Positions 5,109 to 11,398 of a DNA stretch of 11,398 bases are shown piece after piece (within the stretch, counting starts at the first letter, position 1; each line of letters begins with the position of its first letter). The notes below the pieces were generated by a model. The model saw only the letters and a list, made by a program, of their open reading frames with translations, did no database searches and was not told the DNA's origin. Source of the stretch: JALZOC01 sp031361295 (GTDB lineage Bacteria; Acidobacteriota; Vicinamibacteria; Vicinamibacterales; 2-12-FULL-66-21); contig JANMCN010000041.1 in assembly GCA_031361295.1 (NCBI GenBank), positions 1 to 11,398 on the forward strand. Direction: 5' to 3'. The position numbers and the translations under genes are program-made.

Positions 5109-7120
5109 CAGCGGCGTCCTCCGGCGAGACCCAGTTCGCGGGTGCGCAGCAGCTTGACGCGGTCGCGCAGGGCGGCCGCTTTCTCGAACTCCAGGTTGAC
5201 GGCGGCGGATTTCATCTGGGCCTGCAGTTCCGTGATGTGCGCCTCGAGGTCGCCGTGGGTCTTGAAGAGGTCCCCGTCATCGCCGGCCGCCACGGTGACG
5301 TAGTCGCGCTCGTACACGCTCGACATCACCTCGTCGATGCTCTTCACGATCGAGGCCGGCGTGATGCCGTGTTCGAGGTTGTACGCCACCTGAATGTGCC
5401 GGCGGCGGTCCGTCTCGCTGATGGCGAGCTTCATCGAGTCGGTCATCCGGTCCGCATACATGATGGCGCGGCCGTTGATATTGCGCGCGGCGCGGCCGAC
5501 CGTCTGGATGAGCGACCCACTCGAACGCAGGAACCCTTCCTTGTCGGCATCGAGAATCGCCACGAGCGAGACTTCCGGGAGATCCAGCCCTTCCCTCAGG
5601 AGGTTGATCCCGACCAGGACGTCGAACTCCCCCCGCCGCAGGTCCCGCAGGATTTCGATCCGTTCGAGCGTGTCGATGTCCGAATGCAGGTAGCGGACCT
5701 TGACCCCGAGCTCCTGATAGTACTGCGTCAGGTCCTCGGCCATGCGCTTGGTCAGCGTCGTCACGAGCACCCGCTCGCGGCGCGAGACGCGGTCGCGGAT
5801 CTCGGCGAGCAGATCGTCGACCTGCCCGCGCACCGGACGGATGTCGATCGGCGGATCGACCAGGCCGGTCGGGCGGATGATCTGCTCGACGACGGCCCCG
5901 CCGGATCGACGCAGTTCGTACGGCCCGGGCGTCGCGGAGACGAACAAGAGCTGGTTGACGCGCGCTTCCCATTCCTCGAAGCTGAGGGGCCTGTTGTCGA
6001 GCGCCGACGGCAGCCGGAACCCGTACGCAACCAGCACTTCCTTGCGGGATCGATCGCCGTGATACATCCCGCGGACCTGCGGCACCGACTGGTGGCTCTC
6101 GTCCACCATGATCACCGCGTCGGCCGGCAGGTAATCGAGCAGCGTCGGCGGCGGGTCCCCCGGACCCCGACCCGTCAAGTGCCGTGAGTAATTCTCGATG
6201 CCGTGGCAGTACCCGATTTCCTTGATCATCTCGAGATCGAACATCGTCCGCTGATGCAGCCGGTGCGCCTCGAGCACCTTGCCTTCGGACTCGAGCTGCG
6301 TCCGGTACCACGTCAGCTCCTCCTTGATGCTCTCGACCGCCGCTTTCGTGCGGTCCCGCGAGGTGACGAAGTGCGTCTTGGGGAAGATCGCAATCTTGTC
6401 GTGCCGGCGGATGGTCGTGCCCGTGAGCGGATCGAACGTGATGAGCTCGTCCACTTCGTCGCCGAACAGCTCGATCCGGAGGGCCGTGTCCTCGTACGAA
6501 GGCTGCACCTCGACGATGTCGCCCCGGACGCGGAATACCCCGCGACCGAATTCGTGGTCGTTCCGCTCGTACTGAATCTCGACGAGCTTTCTCAGGATCT
6601 GGTCGCGATCGATGCGCTGGCCCCGTTCGAGGGGCAGCATCATCCCGTAATACGCCTCGGGCGAGCCCAGCCCGTAAATGCATGAGACGCTGGCGACGAT
6701 GATGACGTCCCGGCGTTCGAAGAGCGAACGCGTGGCGGAGAGCCGCATCCGAACGATCTCGTCGTTGATCGTGGCCTCCTTCTCGATGTAGGAGTCGGTC
6801 GTCGGGACGTAGGCTTCGGGCTGGTAGTAGTCGTAGTAGCTGACGAAGTACTCGACGGCGTTGTCCGGGAAGAACCGCTTGAACTCCTGATACAGCTGCG
6901 CGGCGAGCGTCTTGTTGTGCGCCATGACGAGCGTCGGCCGGTTCACCCGGGCGATGCACTGCGCCATGGTGAACGTCTTCCCCGAACCCGTGACGCCGAG
7001 CAGTACCTGGGCGGGGTCGCCGCGCTCGAGCCCTTCGACGAGCTCCTCTATCGCGCGGGCCTGGTCGCCAAGGAGCTGGAATTCGGTGACCAGGTTGAAG
7101 CGGTCGTATTTGGACGCCAT
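5108..7120 (-). CDS. uvrB: UvrABC excision nuclease subunit B
   Basis: This encodes 670 residues, the normal family length. UvrB is the damage-verifying helicase-like subunit of nucleotide excision repair. UvrA loads it at lesions and it recruits UvrC. Visible in order: the FQLLGDQARAIEEL start; Walker A GVTGSGKT (42-49); the tyrosine-rich beta-hairpin FVSYYDYYQPEAYVP (92-106) that clamps the strand; motif II VDESH (339-343); SATPGPYE (395-402); helicase motif V region GINLLREGLDLPE (504-516); motif VI QTVGRAARN (539-547); and a C-terminal UVR motif (~625-660) that binds UvrC. Everything needed appears intact. ATG 7120 (MASKYDRFNLV) is the family start. The frame is open further upstream, but only through the repeat and the end of the VWA gene. 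It heads the operon with mlaE, which is odd for a repair gene. Confidence 0.98.
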   Translation of the reverse strand: MASKYDRFNLVTEFQLLGDQARAIEELVEGLERGDPAQVLLGVTGSGKTFTMAQCIARVNRPTLVMAHNKTLAAQLYQEFKRFFPDNAVEYFVSYYDYYQPEAYVPTTDSYIEKEATINDEIVRMRLSATRSLFERRDVIIVASVSCIYGLGSPEAYYGMMLPLERGQRIDRDQILRKLVEIQYERNDHEFGRGVFRVRGDIVEVQPSYEDTALRIELFGDEVDELITFDPLTGTTIRRHDKIAIFPKTHFVTSRDRTKAAVESIKEELTWYRTQLESEGKVLEAHRLHQRTMFDLEMIKEIGYCHGIENYSRHLTGRGPGDPPPTLLDYLPADAVIMVDESHQSVPQVRGMYHGDRSRKEVLVAYGFRLPSALDNRPLSFEEWEARVNQLLFVSATPGPYELRRSGGAVVEQIIRPTGLVDPPIDIRPVRGQVDDLLAEIRDRVSRRERVLVTTLTKRMAEDLTQYYQELGVKVRYLHSDIDTLERIEILRDLRRGEFDVLVGINLLREGLDLPEVSLVAILDADKEGFLRSSGSLIQTVGRAARNINGRAIMYADRMTDSMKLAISETDRRRHIQVAYNLEHGITPASIVKSIDEVMSSVYERDYVTVAAGDDGDLFKTHGDLEAHITELQAQMKSAAVNLEFEKAAALRDRVKLLRTRELGLAGGRR
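5117..5122 (-). promoter_or_regulatory. Ribosome binding site of mlaE inside the end of uvrB
   Basis: GGAGGA on the minus strand, 8 nt before ATG 5108. It lies within the last codons of uvrB, so translation of mlaE can both re-initiate and start independently. Confidence 0.65.
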
Positions 7121-7131
7121 GTGAACAGAAA

Positions 7132-7159
7132 ATCGTACCACACGTGGCGGCACGTCCAA
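7132..7159 (-). promoter_or_regulatory. Possible promoter of the uvrB-mla operon
   Basis: On the minus strand TTGGAC (7159-7154) and TACGAT (7137-7132) are 16 bp apart. They match three and four of six consensus bases, and the start would fall near 7125, a few bases ahead of ATG 7120. The -35-like element is part of the ACGT-phased repeat. The match is modest and the leader would be almost absent, so an upstream start or read-through from the VWA gene is also possible. I see no recognisable SOS box. Confidence 0.3.
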
Positions 7160-7176
7160 CGTGGCACGTCCAACGT
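7142..7176. repeat. ACGT-phased tandem repeat upstream of uvrB
   Basis: GGCACGTCCAACGT occurs twice in perfect tandem (7149-7162 and 7163-7176). ACGT recurs at 7142, 7152, 7159, 7166 and 7173, the last four exactly 7 bp apart, and a degenerate further unit (CCCACG) follows. The block fills about half of the 71-bp gap between the VWA gene and uvrB. Confidence 0.85.
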
Positions 7177-7191
7177 CCCACGCGCCTCGGG

Positions 7192-8106
7192 CTAGGGGGG
7201 GCTCGCTGGCTTGAACTTGGCGAAGTAGCCGTCCCGGGTCCGCAGGCGGGCGCCCTTCAGGTCCGACCGCGTCAATCGAATCTCCACACGCCGCCACGCG
7301 CCATTCGTCCGTTCGTCCGACGAGATGTACCCGAGGCTGTACCTCGCGACAATCTCGCGCTGGATCTTGTCGTACATCTTGTCGATGTCCTTCACGCTGA
7401 CCGGGAAGAACGCCTGCCCGCCGGTCATCTGCGCGAACCGGTCGAGCTGCTGGCGCTGGGCGATAGCCGCCGACCCCTGGTGCTCGAGATACCCGATCAC
7501 GTAGACGGTCACGTCCGACGCGCGCAGCAGATCGATGACGTCCTTCTGGTTGAGCGCGCTGCGCGTGTCGCCGCCGTCCGTGTACATGATGAGGACCTTC
7601 TGCCCCGACTGCGCGTCCGCGCCGTTCAGATAGACCCCGAGCGCGTCGTACAGCGCGGTATATCCATCCGCCTTCCGCCCGCGAATCCGCTCGATCAGTC
7701 GCGGGTAGTCCGCGGCGTCGTACCGCGCGACCCGCACTTCGGTGTCGAAATCGACGAGCGTGATGTCCACGGCGCTGTCCATGGCGTTGAGGAACTTGAT
7801 GGCGGCGGTGCGCACGTCCTTGATGTCCTCCTCCATGCTGCCGCTGGCGTCGAGCAGGAAACCGATGTGCAGGGGAGGCGCCGTGTCCGGGTCGCCGGCG
7901 GCGAAGAACCTGATCGCCTGCGGCTTGCCCCCTTCGAGCACTTCGAAGTCGCCGGCCTGCAGGCCGCTGATGGGCGCCCCCTGCTTGTCGGTGACGACCA
8001 GCGAGAAGTGCACCAGATCGACCCCCGTGCGGAACGTCTGCTGCGCGCCGGCCGGCGCGATGGCGACACCCAGCACGAGGGCGAGCGCGGCAACGGAGGG
8101 TGTCAT
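7192..8106 (-). CDS. Secreted VWA-domain protein (VWFA-related, acidobacterial type)
   Basis: This encodes 304 residues. A signal peptide (MTPSVAALALVLGVAIAPAGA, cleavage ~21/22) sends it out of the cytoplasm. A short beta domain (~25-75: VDLVHFSLVVTDKQGAPISGL, DFEVLEGGKPQAI) precedes a von Willebrand A domain (~79-255). This has an intact metal-ion-dependent adhesion site: DASGS (86-90), Thr150 in DGYTALYDAL and Asp177 in YTDGGD. The C-terminal strand pair RYSLGYIS...RDGYFA (~255-296) matches the acidobacterial VWFA-related family pattern. VWA domains bind protein partners or surfaces through the metal. The partner here is unknown. It begins 4 bp after the stop of the outer-membrane protein gene, so the two are almost certainly co-transcribed. 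No good ribosome site is visible, which suggests coupling. Confidence 0.88.
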   Translation of the reverse strand: MTPSVAALALVLGVAIAPAGAQQTFRTGVDLVHFSLVVTDKQGAPISGLQAGDFEVLEGGKPQAIRFFAAGDPDTAPPLHIGFLLDASGSMEEDIKDVRTAAIKFLNAMDSAVDITLVDFDTEVRVARYDAADYPRLIERIRGRKADGYTALYDALGVYLNGADAQSGQKVLIMYTDGGDTRSALNQKDVIDLLRASDVTVYVIGYLEHQGSAAIAQRQQLDRFAQMTGGQAFFPVSVKDIDKMYDKIQREIVARYSLGYISSDERTNGAWRRVEIRLTRSDLKGARLRTRDGYFAKFKPASPP

Positions 8107-8110
8107 GGAG

Positions 8111-10858
8111 TCAAAATACCTTGAAGGCGCTGATGCGCACGACCTGTGTGCCCAGTGTACCGTCGCCGTTCACGCCGCGGAAGCCGTATCCCCACTCGAT
8201 CGCCACGAGCGTGCCGAACGGGGCCGGCACTTCGGCGGCCGCGCCGACTCCCGTGTAGTTCCGCAACCCGCGACCGAAGCCGGGATCGTGCACGGCGGCC
8301 GAATCGACGAACCCATCGAGCCGGGCCAGCTTGCCCGCCGACCAGGCGAGCGCGGTGCGGAGCACGGCGCCGCGATCGTATCGGATGAGGGCCGAGGGAT
8401 ACCCGCGCAGCCGGTTGTCGAAGGTGCCGAACGTGTACCGGCTGAAACGATCGAGGTCGCGGCCCGCCATCCAGGCCCCCTCGACCCGAGCCACCAGCCG
8501 CGGTGAAACGACGGCCGATCGCGCGAGCGACGCCCCATAGCGCTGAAAGTCCCGCTGCGCGGAGGTGGACTGGGGAGATCCCGGAACGCCCCACGCATGC
8601 CAGCCAGTCCGGATTGCCGGATTCCACCAGACGGAGCTGTTCCATCCGCTGCGCTGGGCATCGAGCGCCACTCGCGCTCCGTGCACGACCTGGTTCGCCG
8701 GCACCACGAAGGCCGGCCCGGTGAGATCCCCGCGCGCCAGCCGGGTGTAGTCCAGATCGTATCCGAGCCTGACCGAGATCCGCGGCGTGAGCGATCGAAG
8801 GAGCCAGATGGACGCCTGGGCGGGACGCTGCCGGATATTTTCGGCGTACACTTCGCGCCCGCCCACGAACGCGCGATCGTTGTACGACGACGCGATGCCA
8901 AAGGCGCGGCCGGCAAGCTGCCACCGCGTCCCCCCGAGCGACGGCGCCGAGAATGCCAGCTGCCCGTACGTGCCCCCGAAAAACACGCTCAGCTGCGTGC
9001 CCGTGCCAAACAGGTCGAAGTCGACATAGCTGAGGCCCGCGAATGGAAGCGGCACCGAGATGTTCGGATCCAGGATCACGCCGACCGCGAACGTCCGCAC
9101 GCGGTTCGCACGTCCGGCGACCTCCGGTTCGGCCTGCACGGTGCCGGCAACGGTCGTCCGACTCCGCTTCAGATACCGATAGCCCTCGCTCGTATCGCGC
9201 AGCATCACGTTCCCGGAGGCCATCGCCGCCTGCCGCCGGGCGGCGAAATCCGGAGGGTTGATCTCGTGCGAGGTCATCGAAAGCACGCGGTGGATCGGCG
9301 TGCGGTACGACGCGCCCTCGTACGTCTGCCTGACATCGGAGCGGGCCAGCAGCCAGATCCCCTCGCTGACCTGCGCGAAGTCGTCGGCCTGCTCCGAGGC
9401 GACAATCGGCCCACGCAGGCGCGTCTGCGCTGCGGCCACACGCACCATGGCAAAACTGTCCACGGCAATCCAGGCACGCCCGCGAAACAGCGACGCATCC
9501 CCCGCGGGCTCGAACTGGACGACGTAGCACGGGGTCTTGCCGATGGTCTCACGCCCGGCGAGTTGATACCGGTAGACGTCGGACAGCGTGATCGTCAGCG
9601 GAGGCGAGGCCACCCGCTCGGGCTCGATGATCGGCAGCCGGGGCACGCCGCTGCCCCTGAACTCGATCCCGTTGATTCGGATCGCGCGCTGTTCGAGCTC
9701 CGTGATCCCTCCCCCGGCATAAAGCGTCGTTTCCGAACTGATGGACACGGGCGCCGGAAAGCCGGGAGCCTCGAACGACAGGGTGAGTGTCCCGCGCGAA
9801 ATGAGGTTCGTGACGGCTGACGCCTGGCGCGCCGCAGCCGCCTGGTGGCGTGCGACGATCTCGTCGGCGCTCAGTGACCGGGCGCCAATCACCTGGACGC
9901 CCTCCGCGAACTGATCCTCGCCCGTACGGGCCGGCACCGTGACGATGAAGTCGCCGGTGGCCAGCCGCAGGCGCCGAACCCCTGGGGCCGCTGGCGTGAC
10001 GGACAATGCCTCCTCCGACCCGCAGGGGGCGAAAGCCACGATTTCAAGCGTGCCCGGATTCTGATACGTCTCGGCGGCGGTCGCCCCGCAGGCGACGTGG
10101 AAACGCGCCGTGGGGACGAGACCCGCCGGCAGCGCCTGCGCGGCCTGGACGACGGCGGCCGTCAGCGGCGTCGCGGCCTGATCCTCGGCGGGCATGCGCC
10201 AGAGCCACCGATCGACGCCGGGCGTCCCTGTCGGCGCGAGCGCCTGCGCCAGTGACGTCGGAGGTGCGGCGTAGGTCCGCCAGGCCGCGGGCCCCGCGGC
10301 GGCGGCGGGCATTCCATCGACCCACAGGACCATGTCCAGGTACGGCGTGAGATCCTGGGCCAGCAGCGCCGCTGCGGCGGCCTGCGTGGCGAGGATGCCG
10401 AACCGCACACCGGGTTTGGCGTTGGCGCGCACGGCGGTGCTCTGCGTCTTGAGCGTGAAGGCAACCTGCCGCGGATCGTCCGCCGACGTCGCCGTCAGAT
10501 CAACCAGGAACAGATCCGCCAGCGCGATCAGGTCCGGCGGCAGCGGCGGCGACGGGACGCCGGACATGAGAAGGCCGGCGTGTCCTCCGCGTTTCGCGAT
10601 TTCGAGGAGCGCGTCGCGCGCCGTCGCGGCGTCATCGCCCGACGGCACCCGCACCAGGACGTCGCGGCCATCGAGCTGCGGTGGCAGGACGGGCGCCTGG
10701 GCGGACGTGATCTCGAGCGCGATGCACGCCGCGCAGACCGGTTCCTGCGCCGCGGCCAGCCCGCCGGAAAAAGCCAGGCCGCCGGCCACGAGCGCCAGGC
10801 GCATCGCGCCGGCCCGGAGGCCCCGCCTGGCGACGGCGTATAATGGACGTTTGGCCAT
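8111..10858 (-). CDS. Large multidomain outer-membrane beta-barrel protein of unknown function
   Basis: This encodes 915 residues from ATG 10858. A signal sequence ends near LAAAQE (~37). Residues ~41-325 look like a separate alpha/beta periplasmic domain (alternating GLLMSGV, LFLVDL, FGILAT, MVLWVDG strands with Ala-rich helices), with a CxxC at 42-45. Residues ~345-540 resemble a LolA/LolB-like half-barrel (NLISRGTLTLSFEAPG, ETTLYAGGG, YRYQLAGRETIGKTPCYVVQF, RGRAWIAVDSFAMVRV, GIWLLARSDVRQTYEG). From ~588 to the end it is rich in alternating beta strands and closes in Phe (AFKVF), as outer-membrane barrels do. NRLRGY (815-820) resembles the VRGF/Y motif of Omp85 barrels. The start is uncertain: ATG 10804 (MRLALVAGGLAF) gives a more ordinary signal peptide and frees the divergent promoter region. 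Domain calls are by eye. Surface assembly or transport is inference. Confidence 0.8.
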   Translation of the reverse strand: MAKRPLYAVARRGLRAGAMRLALVAGGLAFSGGLAAAQEPVCAACIALEITSAQAPVLPPQLDGRDVLVRVPSGDDAATARDALLEIAKRGGHAGLLMSGVPSPPLPPDLIALADLFLVDLTATSADDPRQVAFTLKTQSTAVRANAKPGVRFGILATQAAAAALLAQDLTPYLDMVLWVDGMPAAAAGPAAWRTYAAPPTSLAQALAPTGTPGVDRWLWRMPAEDQAATPLTAAVVQAAQALPAGLVPTARFHVACGATAAETYQNPGTLEIVAFAPCGSEEALSVTPAAPGVRRLRLATGDFIVTVPARTGEDQFAEGVQVIGARSLSADEIVARHQAAAARQASAVTNLISRGTLTLSFEAPGFPAPVSISSETTLYAGGGITELEQRAIRINGIEFRGSGVPRLPIIEPERVASPPLTITLSDVYRYQLAGRETIGKTPCYVVQFEPAGDASLFRGRAWIAVDSFAMVRVAAAQTRLRGPIVASEQADDFAQVSEGIWLLARSDVRQTYEGASYRTPIHRVLSMTSHEINPPDFAARRQAAMASGNVMLRDTSEGYRYLKRSRTTVAGTVQAEPEVAGRANRVRTFAVGVILDPNISVPLPFAGLSYVDFDLFGTGTQLSVFFGGTYGQLAFSAPSLGGTRWQLAGRAFGIASSYNDRAFVGGREVYAENIRQRPAQASIWLLRSLTPRISVRLGYDLDYTRLARGDLTGPAFVVPANQVVHGARVALDAQRSGWNSSVWWNPAIRTGWHAWGVPGSPQSTSAQRDFQRYGASLARSAVVSPRLVARVEGAWMAGRDLDRFSRYTFGTFDNRLRGYPSALIRYDRGAVLRTALAWSAGKLARLDGFVDSAAVHDPGFGRGLRNYTGVGAAAEVPAPFGTLVAIEWGYGFRGVNGDGTLGTQVVRISAFKVF
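10839..10844 (+). promoter_or_regulatory. Perfect -10 box (TATAAT) for the divergent DHH gene
   Basis: TATAAT on the plus strand is the only perfect -10 hexamer I noticed in this GC-rich window. Transcription would start near 10851, giving a leader of about 28 nt to ATG 10879. No TTGACA-like -35 is visible 16-18 bp upstream (that DNA is GC-rich), so an activator may be needed or the match may be chance. Confidence 0.4.
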
Positions 10859-10878
10859 GCTCACAGACCGTCCTTGAC

Positions 10879-11398
10879 ATGCGGGTCGTCGCCATCTGCC
10901 AGGACGAACTCGTCATTCGATCGCTCGACGCGGTCCTTCTGCCAAGCTTCGAGGTCGACTTCCTTGTCGAGAGCCGGCCCCTCGCCCGCCGGCTGCACGA
11001 CGCCGGAATCGAGGCAAGCGCCGGCGACCCGCGGCGGGTGGACACCTACCTGAAGGCCGACATTTCCCCGAGCACCTGCTTCATCATCGAAGACAATGGC
11101 CGCCGCAGCCTGAAGAAAGTGCTCGGCGCCATCCGCGATGCGGGCGGGACGCTCGTCTACATCCTGCACACGGCGCACACGAACGGGCGGGGGATCGACG
11201 CGGCAAAGGCCGAATTTCCCGACGTCACGCACCTTGACCTCCCGGAGCTCATCCGTCCCACGCTGATCACCGAGCTCAGCCGTTCGATGACCCGGGCGCG
11301 GGTTCAGCAATACCAGCGCTACTTCGCTGATGCAGATCGTGTGCTCATTCTCCTGCACAACGATCCCGACCCGGACGCCCTCGCCAGCGGCCTGGCGC
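10879..11398 (+). CDS. DHH-family phosphoesterase with N-terminal RCK/TrkA-like domain (3' partial)
   Basis: Reading from ATG 10879 the frame stays open to the window end, giving 173 residues. Residues 1-~100 (MRVVAICQDELVIRSL, FEVDFLVESRPLARRLHDAG, GIEASAGDP, STCFIIEDNGRRSL, GGTLVYIL) have the alternating pattern of a Rossmann-like TrkA-N/RCK domain, but the usual GxGxxG loop is replaced by ICQDELV. After a linker, VLILLHNDPDPDALASGLA (155-173) is motif I of DHH phosphoesterases, with the metal-binding Asp residues and His. The rest of the catalytic domain lies beyond the edge. Such enzymes hydrolyse short oligonucleotides, pAp or cyclic dinucleotides. Which one applies here cannot be told. 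No clear ribosome site precedes the start. It is divergent from the outer-membrane protein gene. Confidence 0.8.
   Translation, partial: MRVVAICQDELVIRSLDAVLLPSFEVDFLVESRPLARRLHDAGIEASAGDPRRVDTYLKADISPSTCFIIEDNGRRSLKKVLGAIRDAGGTLVYILHTAHTNGRGIDAAKAEFPDVTHLDLPELIRPTLITELSRSMTRARVQQYQRYFADADRVLILLHNDPDPDALASGLA

Noticed and set aside
7142..7176. CRISPR array or integrative attachment site
   Set aside because: The repeats are 7-14 bp without unique spacers and no cas or integrase gene is present; it is a short tandem repeat.
5277..7181. Second long minus-strand frame over uvrB
   Set aside because: It is a frame-shifted shadow of uvrB; the translation is Arg/Pro/Ala-rich and has no domain, while the uvrB frame carries every family motif.
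7121..7297. N-terminal extension of uvrB by 59 residues
   Set aside because: It runs through the tandem repeat and into the VWA gene, while MASKYDRFNLV is the recognised start.
8103..9530. Minus-strand frame of 475 codons overlapping the outer-membrane protein gene
   Set aside because: Shadow frame with Arg/Gly/Ala-rich sequence and no signal or domain.
8597..9820. Plus-strand open frame of 407 codons opposite the outer-membrane protein gene
   Set aside because: Low-complexity Arg/His/Pro-rich translation opposite a gene with signal peptide and barrel features; an antisense artefact of GC-rich codon use.
10861..11358. Minus-strand open frame of 165 codons at the right edge
   Set aside because: It is antisense to the DHH-family gene, which has clear Rossmann-like and DPDPDA motifs on the plus strand.

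Overview
The window is GC-rich DNA (roughly two thirds G+C by eye) from a diderm bacterium. It has an outer-membrane beta-barrel protein, a Mla-type lipid transporter and several signal peptides. The secreted VWA protein matches the 'VWFA-related, Acidobacterial' family pattern. Together with the style of the MCE protein and the anonymous secreted proteins, this points to an acidobacterium, perhaps the Vicinamibacteria lineage. That placement is inference from protein style, not from a marker gene. Almost everything is on the minus strand, and there is no mobile element, CRISPR array or prophage.

Region by region (+ coordinates): the window opens with the last ~42 codons of a plus-strand gene, probably a family 2 glycosyltransferase (1-131). 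It converges on a small secreted His-rich protein (196-804, minus). Next come a hairpin, a complete tRNA-Val(CAC) with encoded CCA (903-977, minus) and a second anonymous secreted protein (1040-1603, minus). From 7120 down to 1674 runs one tightly packed minus-strand operon: uvrB, mlaE, mlaF, mlaD/MCE, a YtxH-domain protein and a small membrane-anchored helical protein. From 10858 down to 7192 is a two-gene unit: a 915-residue multidomain outer-membrane protein followed by a secreted VWA protein. Divergent from it at 10879 starts an RCK/TrkA-like plus DHH phosphoesterase gene that leaves the window.

How the genes work together: mlaE, mlaF and mlaD encode the permease, ATPase and substrate-binding MCE subunit of an ABC-type lipid transporter of the inner membrane. 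The two small membrane-anchored helical proteins share its transcript. The DNA-repair gene uvrB is translationally coupled at the head of the same operon, which is unusual. The OMP and VWA proteins are probably made together and act at or beyond the outer membrane.

The items most worth a second look are: five copies of a 34-residue unit at exact spacing in the MCE protein; a hybrid outer-membrane protein that seems to join a LolA/LolB-like domain to a barrel carrying an Omp85-like LRGY motif; the uvrB-mla operon; and an ACGT-phased tandem repeat just upstream of uvrB. I saw no complete new defence or mobile system.
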